NCBI GenBank assembly: GCA_022478985.1
Contig: JAKSZP010017489.1
Coordinates: 18,250 to 82,249 of the forward strand
Direction of reading: 5' to 3'
Length of the DNA stretch: 64,000 nt
From: Massospora cicadina
Taxonomy: Eukaryota; Entomophthoromycota; Entomophthoromycetes; Entomophthorales; Entomophthoraceae
Part shown: piece after piece, positions 55,615 to 64,000 of the stretch
Layout of the letters: the number at the start of each line of letters is the position of its first letter
Numbering within the stretch: position 1 is the first letter of the stretch
Position numbers and translations under genes: made by a program
The notes under the pieces: model-generated
What the model saw: only the letters and a program-made list of their open reading frames with translations
The model's database searches: none
What the model was told of the DNA's origin: nothing

Positions 55615-57475
55615 ATTATTATATAATTTGAGTTACGCCGACCAGGGGATGGGCATTACTGAGCTCAAAGAACAAAAATATGAATGAACAGACCTTCCAA
55701 AACAGAATGTGTTGACCGCCCAAAAAAGTGAGCAAAACACACATGAACGAGATCACAATCTACTAGGTGGGACAGCGGCGAGCCGCTCATCCCATCATGG
55801 CAGAAGGGGAAGGGGGGTCAAGGGGCTCATCCTTGGGTTCCTCAACATCCAAAGCGTGGGCCAAGGCAGAGAGCAAGGGCGTGGGGTTATCAGCAATATG
55901 CGGGAGGAGATCTTAGAGGACTGGTTGGTCAAAGAAATTACTATCATTATAAATTGCGCCAATGCAAGTGGACACGCATTTCTCTGCTTGAATGAAAATG
56001 GCAGAAAGTTGGGAAGGTAAAGCAGCACTAGCATGGTTACCTTTTTCTTTGGTTTGGGAAGTGGCAACCACTTTCTGAACGGCCTCTGTGGCATTGCTAT
56101 GCAACTGGAGAATGGTTTTTTGTGATGCAGGGTGTAGGCTGGGTCAAGAGTTGGAATGGGGAGACCTTTGGTAAGCATTTTTGCTGTGTGGGCAACAGCA
56201 TGGCAGAGGAACTCTTTTTTGGGTTGGGTGGCAATTGCCACAGCAAACTGGTGTTGGGTGCACAATACATCATCATTGAGCCGTGGGGCATAAAATTGCT
56301 GAGGGATCACAGTGGGGGAAATGTGTGGGGAGAAATTCCCTCATGTCAACATCGAATTCTTTGATCACATTACCTGATTCTTTAGTTTCATCCAATGAGG
56401 ACCATGGGTTCATGTCATATAAATCCGCGTTTTCCTTAATAGGAATGGCTGAGGCTGGCGATTGGGTTGGGGCTTGAGCTCAAACCGTTGTCCAGGCCAT
56501 TACCTGATTGGTGGGAGCATTAGTGGCACCATACTTATGATGGTCCTTATTGGCTGCTGCAGATGCATCAGTGGCAGCAGGTTTGGGAGGAGGGGGAAGT
56601 AGGATGGCACCCCATTCCCATAAAGCTGTGGGGTGTTGGGTGGATGGGTAGCTAGCGGTCAATCCTGCAGAGGTGGCAGAACTGGTGAGGCAGGGGCAAA
56701 TAATGCTTCAAGTGATCTAACTCAAAGCATGTTGGACATATGGTTCTCCCACCCTCAACTTGGCCCAGAATGGGTTGTCAGGGGAAGAGGCTACAAAGGA
56801 GTGGGGGAATCTGCTCAGTGATTTATTGCATTTAGGGCCGAGCGTGGCAAATGCCTGAGGCTCAGAAAGGCGTATGGCTCAATTAGGGACCACAAATTGA
56901 ACTATGGGGCTATTACTGTATACTGCTAAACCTTCCATCAGCTCTTGATGGAGCACCACTGGGTGAAAGCGAGTGGGCAACCCAGAAAACTGAACCACCA
57001 ACGTGGAGTCAGCAGAAAGCTGGGTTCATGTGGTGGGAATTGGGGTGCCCTCAAAAATAAGGGGCACAGTTGCTGCAGTGGCAGCATCAGCTCTTCAAGT
57101 GAAGATGGGGTTAAAGTACCCTTATAGGGGTGGAAATTGATAAACTTGGAGGGTTGCATCACCGCCTGGGATATTTCAACGATGACTTTGTCCACATATG
57201 GGAACAGATTCCCATGTTCAACCTGAAAGTCAAATTGCATGTTAGAGTGGGGAAGTACCAGAGGGCAGCGTGGCACTGCCTGGGAGCATGCGAGGTGGAT
57301 TGCAAGATCCTTAGGCAGAATGAACTGACTCAAGAACTTGATAGGACTGGATGAACCAGTCTGAGTGCATTTTCCCACTGAATGGAAAATGCTGGGTGGG
57401 GTTTCTCTACTGCACCATATGGGAGAAGCAGGCGATGGGGCTGAGGACATCAGTGGATCAGTGTTGCAGCTAATT
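55615..57475 (-). mobile_element. ORF1-only LINE relative, copy 1 (minus)
   Basis: Read on the minus strand it begins near 57475 (AGCTGCAACACTG). A long ORF1-like text follows: KCTQTGSSSPIKFLSQFILP and KDLAIHLACSQAVP in the frame 57450-56938, and further frames down to the ORF end SAMMG-stop near 55790. Then comes CGGCTCGCCGCTGTCCCACC, GGCGGTCAACACATTC and a tail CTGGTCGGCGTAACTCAAAT near 55640. No RT is present. Copy 2 at 59840-61690 shares start, ORF1, end and tail, which defines the element length (about 1.86 kb). Confidence 0.75.
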
Positions 57476-58554
57476 TAGCTAGCTAATTGGTTTTCTAAGT
57501 TTAAATTTGCTCAAAAGTGGGCTCAAGCAGATCATAAAGCTTATAAAATGGATTCTTAGTATCTTTTTTAAGAGAGATGAATCTATTTAAGTATTTTCCA
57601 AACATCTTAGATTAGAGGCGCAGACATTGTTTATAGCTAACTTTATAAATGTTTTGATGCTCAGATCGCTCTTTGCCACGCTTGTGATCCCAATATAGAA
57701 TTGTTTTAGATTTTATACCAGTTTTCAAAGAGGAGAATGATATTACTCACATGCTGAATTATCTTCATCTTATAACGGTTCAGATTGAACTGATTATTAC
57801 ATTTTGACTTGGGTTTGGATTTCTGAATTATGATTAAAAAAACGCTTAGGAAAATTCAGTTGAGGTTGGGCTCAGCGCTGGATTTTGCCCCTCCTGAGCC
57901 ATTCTTTTAGTTCTTATGAGCTTAAAGAATGGTGTGGGAAAAGCTACCTGAAAGTATGATTTAAAGGTAAGGCCCCACAATTTTCACATTTCATTTAAAA
58001 TTCTCTTGGTTTCAACCCTGACGTGGATTTCTCTTGTGGACTTCAAGGCAACCCTTACCTTGTCTTACCTGGTGTTCCATAACACAACAAGTTTTTGTCA
58101 CAAAAAACTAGGGAATTCAAGGATTGATCTTTCCAAATTACCCTGTCTTTCCTTAGTGTGTTCACAGCACATAAATTATCAGGATTCTGTTCATTCACGA
58201 CCTTTTATCATTAATTAATAGATAAGGTTAATTCTGGGGTTTGTAACCTCACTTACCTGTTTCATCCTTTTCTCACTTGGATTTTACAAGCTTTAGATGT
58301 TTAATTGGTTACTTGCATGTGCATTTACACTTACCTTGAGTGTTCAACCTCACATTGGACAGTGTTTTGACATGATAAATTGGTTCTGAACCTAAGTCAA
58401 GATGGCAATAAGAAACTAAGATTTTTCTGGTCATTACACATCATTGCACTGTCACTTTAAAGCACTTAATTTTGGTCTGCGGAAACTTCACAATCAATAT
58501 ATCTGGGGTATCTTCCCTCTTACAGAATTAAATTGGGCACATGGCCCTCAATTA
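57476..58554 (+). pseudogene. gag: Element G gag, second part
   Basis: WFSKFKFAQKWAQADHKAYK (57490-57550) and following text are gag-like in position and composition; stops are frequent. No specific domain can be claimed. Confidence 0.4.
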
Positions 58555-58568
58555 GAGATCCTGATATT

Positions 58569-58696
58569 TTTATTTGAGGTGAGTCGACCTTGAGACAAAT
58601 ATACCACACCAAGAAGTTTTCTAGCCAGTACAGGTTTTGAACTCAAAACCTGCACTTAGGGTGGAAGCAGTTTTAGCTGCTCGGCTAACCACCCTT
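58569..58696 (-). mobile_element. SINE (short type) in element G
   Basis: On the minus strand: GGGTGGTTAGCCGAGCAGC (A box), GGTTTTGAGTTCAAAACC (B-box region), TGTGGTATATTTGTCTCAAGG and a tail ending CACCTCAAATAAAAATA. Flanks GAGATCCTGATATT (58555-58568) and GAGAAGCCTGATATT (58697-58711) share CCTGATATT exactly. It resembles a Ser/Leu-type tRNA head. Confidence 0.85.
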
Positions 58697-59145
58697 GAGA
58701 AGCCTGATATTAGTCAGGCCATTTTTATTTAGCAAGAATTTAGGGCATTATGCTAATAATTGCCCTAAGGTAAGTTTTAAGGCTAGGGTTCCATTTGGGA
58801 ACTCCATCAAAATTGGTAGATTTAAGAAAAGTCAGGGCATAGTGGAACAAAGATCTTCTACATCTGCCTCTTCTAAAAACATCTCAAGTACAAAAATTTT
58901 GTTAACCCCACTTTCTGTCAGACTGGAGAATAACAAAGCTACCTCATTTTCAGTGGTTTGGCAACTGATAGTTGAAGATAGAGTCATCATGAACCACTAT
59001 GACATGAATAAAGGTGAAGCTGAGTTGGCGCCCAAAGTATCATTAATGCTGTATGCTCAACTGTTAGTATTACAAGAGCTTCCAATTACCTCTGGTGGTT
59101 TTCCCCAATTAAATGTGTTAAATGGCAATGCCTATCGAAAATGAT
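58697..59145 (+). pseudogene. gag: Element G gag end with zinc knuckle
   Basis: FSKNLGHYANNCPKVSFKA (58725-58780) is the second half of a C-x2-C-x4-H-x4-C knuckle whose first cysteines are altered. The frame 58695-59144 stays open for 149 codons through a Ser-rich linker. Confidence 0.65.
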
Positions 59146-59224
59146 GGAATCCATCCTCCAGATAGGCCTGGAATTTCAAACCCTTTCTATATCAGGCGGA
59201 CACATTGGAAAATTATAACAATGT

Positions 59225-59570
59225 ACCCAGTGGACACTTAATTTTATGAAGGCAAATATATTGATATTTCAGAAAATAAGCATAAAGTACTTGAAATTGT
59301 TGACAGTGGGTCACCGGTTAATATTGTTACCATTAAACTGATGAAGCAACTAGGTCTTGCTCCTAACATAGATAAAAAGATTTATAGTATGGAAAGCCCT
59401 CAGTCTACTACATTAAAAGGAGTATACAATTCTCTGCCGCTGTGCTTTGGTTCACCAGTGATCTCCAATCCAGCTATTGTGTTTCCTAACCAAAACTAAG
59501 ATCTCTTATTGAGACCTAATTTATGTGGACTTGTGGAGTCAAAGCTGATTCTGAAGAATATAACTTTGAA
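59225..59570 (+). pseudogene. pol: Element G aspartic protease
   Basis: VLEIVDSGSPVNIVTIKLMKQLGLAP (about 59289-59365) shows the DSG active site, followed by YNSLPLCFGSPVISNPAIVF (about 59428-59485). The end is degraded (LLLRPNLCGL for LLIG..F). Confidence 0.8.
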
Positions 59571-59839
59571 TTTCTCAGATAGACTCTTCCGTTATTCTAT
59601 CAACATAAGGATGAGGACCAGCGCCTTGATCTCAGGGATTGGTCAACCTAGTTTTCAAGAATGATATATTGCCCTTGAGTTACCAGTGGATATGGGCCTG
59701 AGCATAGTAGTTACCCAACAAAATTGTAGAATCTACTGAGATTCTGCTACATGCTAATTTTAATATAGCCAGGGCTTTTCTTTCTGCCAATCCCACTTTT
59801 GAGCAATTTTAATCCAAAAAAACTAATTTAAACCCTCTT

Positions 59840-61690
59840 TGACTTGCTGCACCACCGTTTCCAGCCAATGCCCTTAACTTCACCTTTTACCATTCCAATG
59901 TGGGGCAGCGGTGCTCCACCTGCTAGCGTTTACCGCCTGGTAGGCAAATGCATGCAAACTGGCTCATCCAGTCCACCAAATACATCTGGCCAATTTGTCC
60001 CTCCAAGGGACTTAGCACTCCACCTCATATGAGTCCACCCAACCCGCTCCCATCCCCTAGCCCTACCAAGATCCACTATCCATTATTACCTCTGTGTCAA
60101 GTATAAACGTCTCTTCCCATATTCTGGCAAAGCGATTATTGAGCTGGCAATGGCCACCTTTGCACTGGTAGTATTTATTGACTGCTGCCCTTATAAGGGC
60201 TATTTTGATATAGGCTTCCTCACTGAAGAGTACATGTCCGCTGAAGCAGCAACACCCTTATATACAAAATACACCATTACCACCACCTGAACACATCTCC
60301 CCAATGATACCACACTTGTAATGACCTTTGCAAACCTGTTCTCACACCTTCCCCCTCAAACAATCTATGAGGAGTTGATGTCAGGGATGTCCACTTATGG
60401 CATAGACCCCACCCCCAATTCATTGTCCCAAGTGGTGCTGAGTGCCTAGCGTCACCTCAGGAAATGGCCACCATTACCCCCCACCAGCTAGCCATGGCCC
60501 AGCACATCCCACTGCATGCCTATATCCCATCCGCACCAGACCATTTCTTTTGGGCTCTCATCAACAACAGCCACGCAATTTGCCCCCTCTGCCATGAGTT
60601 GGACCATACTAAAAAAGCATGTTGATTTAGTTCAAACCCTGTGAACATGGCCAAATCCACACTTGAAGGCCACACCAACAGCGTTTGAGTGGGTATTTTG
60701 GCTTCCCACACCCCCCCAGGCTGAGCACTCAATGAATCAGAAGCAAAATTTTGTAACCCAAGCCCAAGCCAGCCAATTTACACCCATGCCAACCAAGCAG
60801 GAGCAGGTTTGGACCCATATTTTAATCAAAAAAAATTTCCCGCCCCAAAACTTACCCAACCACAGCTACCTATCACCAAATTAATCCAAGTCAATCAAAT
60901 TACCTGGGACTTATTGGATGAAGTTACCAAATCTGTTGAAATTGTTCCAACCTCAGATTCTCCAATCGATTTAGAACCTTATCTGAATTCAGACTTTGAC
61001 GCCCCAGCCCCGCCCAAACAATATGTCCCCAAAACCAATGCTACCCCTTTCCAAAATGACCGCCAGCTTTCCAAGGCCATGGTGGCCTCACCCAAAAATT
61101 GCTATTTTGCAAAGCCATGGCAAAATCTGTCACTGAATTCAAGGAAGTACTGCACATCACCATGTTCCCCCCAATTTCCCTGATATTACAAAAAATGAAA
61201 TTAAACGCCTCAATGAAACTGCCACTACTGCTGCCAAACATGTCGCTGAACTGGAAGATTTTTCCCCATCCACACATGTCACCAGAGCCAACATTGCGAA
61301 ATTATCCCAGCTTCTCAAGGCCCACATCCAAGCTGAACACCATGTTGTCAAATTTATAGAGGCTATGCTCCAGGCCCAAATTGTCAATCTCAACCATTAT
61401 CTACTTCACCTCGACCCCCATCCTGCAGATGCCCCAAACCCCTTGTTATCAACATCGATCCACTTCTTCTATGCTAAACCCAATGATCTGCCTGATCTCC
61501 CCTCCGCCATGGTGGGATAAGTGGCTCGCCGCTGTGCCACCTGGTAGGTTGTTTTCTCATTCTTTGTGTGTCTCGCTGCTCATTTAAGGCGGTCAGTTCA
61601 TATTTTGGTTGGTTTAGTTTTGGCCTTTCTGTTTTGGCAATGTCTGTCCACTGGTTGGTGTACCTCAAATAAAATTTAAATTAAATTATA
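59840..61690 (+). mobile_element. ORF1-only LINE relative, copy 2 (plus)
   Basis: Starts CTTGCTGCACCACCG, then ORF1 pieces: KCMQTGSSSPPNTSGQFVPP and RDLALHLI (to 60032), a broken middle, the zinc knuckle CPLCHELDHTKKAC at about 60580-60620 (C-x2-C-x4-H-x4-C), the open frame 60809-61183, a heptad-like C-terminal stretch (KRLNETATTAAKHVAELEDF, 61200-61260) and the end SAMVG-stop at about 61520. Then TGGCTCGCCGCTGTGCCACC, GGCGGTCAGTTCATATT and the tail TGGTTGGTGTACCTCAAATA ending in AAATTTAAATT. There is no endonuclease or RT. It interrupts G just before its dUTPase-like domain. Confidence 0.78.
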
Positions 61691-61699
61691 TAAAATATT

Positions 61700-61930
61700 C
61701 CGGTGGGCCATCAAATGATAGTGGGGACCAAAGTTAAGAAGGAAATTCCCTAATGGATTATATAAAGAAATATTTGCGCCATTTTGTCATTCCAACTTGG
61801 AACCTGTTGCAGCGCCTGGGAATATCTTCCCTGACCAGAGCAAAATTCAAGTACTTCTAGCAAATTTGCGTACATATCCCATTCAGATAAGGTGGTTCCA
61901 GATTATTGCTTTTATGTATGTTACACATTA
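61700..61930 (+). pseudogene. Element G dUTPase-like domain
   Basis: VGHQMIVGTKVKKEIP (about 61703-61750) and LEPVAAPGNIFPDQSKIQVLLANL (about 61800-61870), then FQIIAFMYV, align with F (SGHQVIIGTELKIDI ... KVLVANL ... HQVVAYLHL). Stops are present and no catalytic residues are kept. Confidence 0.6.
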
Positions 61931-62630
61931 AAGAAGTTCAGAATGTTTCTAATTTTTACCATTTCGATGAACTAGGCCTTAGCAGCAATCACAATCAATA
62001 AGTTTAATCTCTAGTACATCAGGAAAGCATAGCGGTGTTAACTGAGGATGAGAAAGATCAAGCTTTGGCCCTTTTTGACAAATGCCACGTTATTTTGCTA
62101 AAGACAACTGTGATTTTGGTTGTGCACTTTGTACTTCATCATATCAACACCAAAAACATCCATCAATTTGCCTCCATCTGATTAGATGTTAAAAAGGTGG
62201 TTTATGAGGTTTTTAACGCAGAAATTAACCATTTAGTGAAACATGGGATGCTAGTGCCCTCCAAGAGTCCTTGGGCCTTCCCAGTGTTGATCAATAAGAA
62301 AAAATGGTTCAAACTGAGTGTAAACTACTGCAAGATTAGTAAAATTACAAAATTATTTTTATTCTTTACCACAGATTGACAATGCATTATACCGCTTGGG
62401 TGGCTTGCAATATTTTTTAGATATATATTTAATTTCTGGCTAATGTCAGATAGAGTTGCCAAAGGAGAAATAAGTAATATGTGCCATAATCACAGCTCAG
62501 GGCATCTATCAGCCCATGAGAATGCCGTAAGAACTGTGCAAAGCCCATGTGACTTTTCAACAAGCTACTGGTAGCATCCTCAGTGATTTAGAGATTTTTT
62601 GTGTCCTTAAATAACTAGATAATATCTGTA
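61931..62630 (+). pseudogene. pol: Element G reverse transcriptase, truncated
   Basis: EINHLVKHGMLVPSKSPWAFPVLINKKK (about 62220-62305), LPQIDNALYRLGGLQYFLDIYLISG (about 62368-62440), CAIITAQGIYQPMRMP and SILSDLEIFCVLK*LDNI (to about 62625). The reading ends at the catalytic box, then unrelated sequence starts. Confidence 0.78.
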
Positions 62631-62639
62631 AATCCAAGG

Positions 62640-63300
62640 GAACGCCCCCTATATGTAGATCAGTCGCTCTTCCCATTTCCGAGTAAAAAGGGGCTGAAGA
62701 GGGAGGCTGTCCCCTCTTCACTCAGGGTAATCTCGCCCACATGGTAGATGAGTGCTAAGTTACAGTCCTTCCTCTTTGGATCCCTCCCCTAGTACCTTCG
62801 CTCACCCCAGACAAGCTCATTAGTTATATTAAGGATATCTGTGCCAAAATTGCCAAATTGAAGTCAATTGGTCCAAAACCAATGGAAATCAAGCCTGACA
62901 ATTGGAATCCGCATAGCCAAAAAGGGATGAAGAGTTAATTATTGGCTGGAATTGCCAATGGTTTCAATTTGGCTAACAGTGCGATTGTCAAAATTAACCC
63001 CTCTTGAAATTGGAGGTGATGGTCCCCAAAGTGAAGCTCCCATCCAGCAAATTGGGAGTTGCAGCCGATGCAGTGCCTTTGACCAAATAAATGGCCCAGC
63101 AACCAGGCATGGGCGGGTTGGGCATCCCAAACCTGTTCCCAACCAATTGGGACTTCCCATACTTTGGGTGGCCCTGGGGGATTCCCATTGCTCATTGGGC
63201 CAGAGGCTGTCATGCCAACTTCCAGAAATGCAGTTGAGTTTCGGTTTGGACATTCAATGGTGAACTGAAAGTGACTCAGTCTGCCGCTAAATCCTTTGAT
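62640..63300. other. Possible LINE ORF1-like fragment, unresolved
   Basis: Plus strand CPLFTQGNLAHMVDEC (about 62720-62767) resembles the knuckle of the ORF1-only elements with one Cys changed. PDKLISYIKDICAKIAKLKS follows (about 62807). Overlapping frames on both strands at 62935-63372 (145 aa minus) and 62952-63263 (103 aa plus) cannot both be real, and neither has a recognised domain. Confidence 0.3.
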
Positions 63301-64000
63301 GTTGGTTTTAATTGAGTTTATCTGCCCCAATCCCCAAATAATTCGCCAGTTAGGGCAAACTTTAAGACCCAATCCTGGCTTGTTCCCGCATCAATTGACC
63401 ACTATTTAATCAGTTGCATTGTACTGAGAAAATTGTTGGTCAATTTTCTTCCTTTATTTTCCATTAAAAATCTTTTCCCCGACTTTAGTTTATTATGTTG
63501 AAAAATAAACCGCCTTTTCCACTGGCACTCACACACCCCTCGGGGTTAATGGCCATATTCATCTGGTATTTCATTATGTGCCTGTATGAGATTCTGGTTC
63601 ATCAGCAGTTATTGGTAAAATTCCTCTCTAGTTTCATATCCGTCGTACCAGCAGCAGTGCCTTTGGCATCCTAACTTCCATCTGAGTGCTCTGGAACCTA
63701 GGCTTGCAGGCCAGTCTAATTCTAACTTGCTGTTTGCCTGACATAATTGACCAACCATTATTCCTAACCATTTCCACCTATCTCATAGATATTGGCGTAG
63801 CAATGGTCCCTTCTTTTCAACTGACTTAGGTTGTGAAGAAACTTTACTCAGGTCATGTTGGCCTGATACCACTCAAATTGTCCGATCCATATCCTATAGT
63901 TGCCACAGCTATCGTGCCATGTCAGTATGTTCTGACTATCTGACTTGTGAAGGGCTTACTCCCACTATGAACTTAGTGGTTTCCCCCGACTCTCCTACTA
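63301..64000. other. No recognisable gene to the end of the window
   Basis: Only short frames are seen. The last 200 bases are open in one plus frame without recognised motifs and may belong to a further repeat or to the continuation of the insertion that ends G. Confidence 0.35.

Larger units (their letters stand above)
53711..62630 (+). mobile_element. Element G: Ty3/gypsy retrotransposon, plus strand, interrupted; right end not in the window
   Basis: 5' LTR, primer site, gag in two pieces, zinc knuckle, protease, dUTPase-like and RT are read in order, separated by two ORF1-only LINE relatives (55615-57475, 59840-61690) and one SINE. RT is lost after about 62630, where different sequence begins. 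RNase H, integrase and 3' LTR are not visible. G itself inserted into a SINE. Confidence 0.8.

Noticed and set aside
62935..63372. A real 145-aa gene on the minus strand (or 103 aa on the plus strand)
   Set aside because: The two frames overlap, neither has a recognised domain, and the surroundings are repeat-like.

Overview
The window is eukaryotic. It opens with the 3' half of a DEAD-box RNA helicase of the DDX21 / plant RH7 type (GUCT domain, GSR/RGG-rich tail) that needs one very short intron (38 nt) to read through. Everything after about 3 kb is transposable-element sequence: LTR retrotransposons of the Ty3/gypsy type, one LINE, ORF1-only LINE relatives and several tRNA-like SINEs, in an AT-rich background. 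The host cannot be named from the sequence; a GUCT helicase, tiny intron and large repeat content would fit a repeat-rich protist, alga or early-diverging fungus.

Layout: 1-1515 helicase; 1516-4157 AT-rich spacer with SINE-like repeats; 4158-45876 one nested stack of retroelements; 46482-53099 a decayed minus-strand gypsy element (H); 53711 to at least 62630 a plus-strand gypsy element (G) broken by two ORF1-only LINE relatives and a SINE; 62640-64000 unresolved repeat-like sequence. In this report the gypsy elements are named A, B, C, E, F, G and H; these are working names only.

The main result is the nested stack. What look like unrelated fragments resolve into one element, E (4158-45876, 5-bp target duplication AAGGG on both sides), into which A (8612-36242, minus, duplication CCAAC) and C (36980-43849, near-duplication AATGG/AATTG) inserted. 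A was in turn split by F (9844-15978), by a 5.3-kb LINE (16719-21982, exact 18-bp duplication), by B (25398-34944, duplication GAAGG) and by a SINE inside its 5' LTR (exact 15-bp duplication). C carries a SINE in its 5' LTR (exact 12-bp duplication) and E one downstream of its protease. Removing each insert restores the reading of the protein beneath it, for example RNase H across the LINE and integrase across F.

The gypsy pol genes share unusual traits. A dUTPase-like domain lies between protease and reverse transcriptase in A, B, C, E, F and G. An 18-nt primer site (TGGTGCTCACTACAGGGG) is identical in A, B and C and near-identical in F and E. B also carries antisense reading frames between integrase and 3' LTR. 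All pol copies are broken; many stops are TGA codons at arginine positions, the pattern expected from CGA to TGA decay. The LINE is the best-preserved element: ORF1, then ORF2 with endonuclease, reverse transcriptase and a C-terminal zinc knuckle. Its 3' tail resembles the tails of the SINEs and ORF1-only elements, which suggests they are mobilised by LINEs of this kind.
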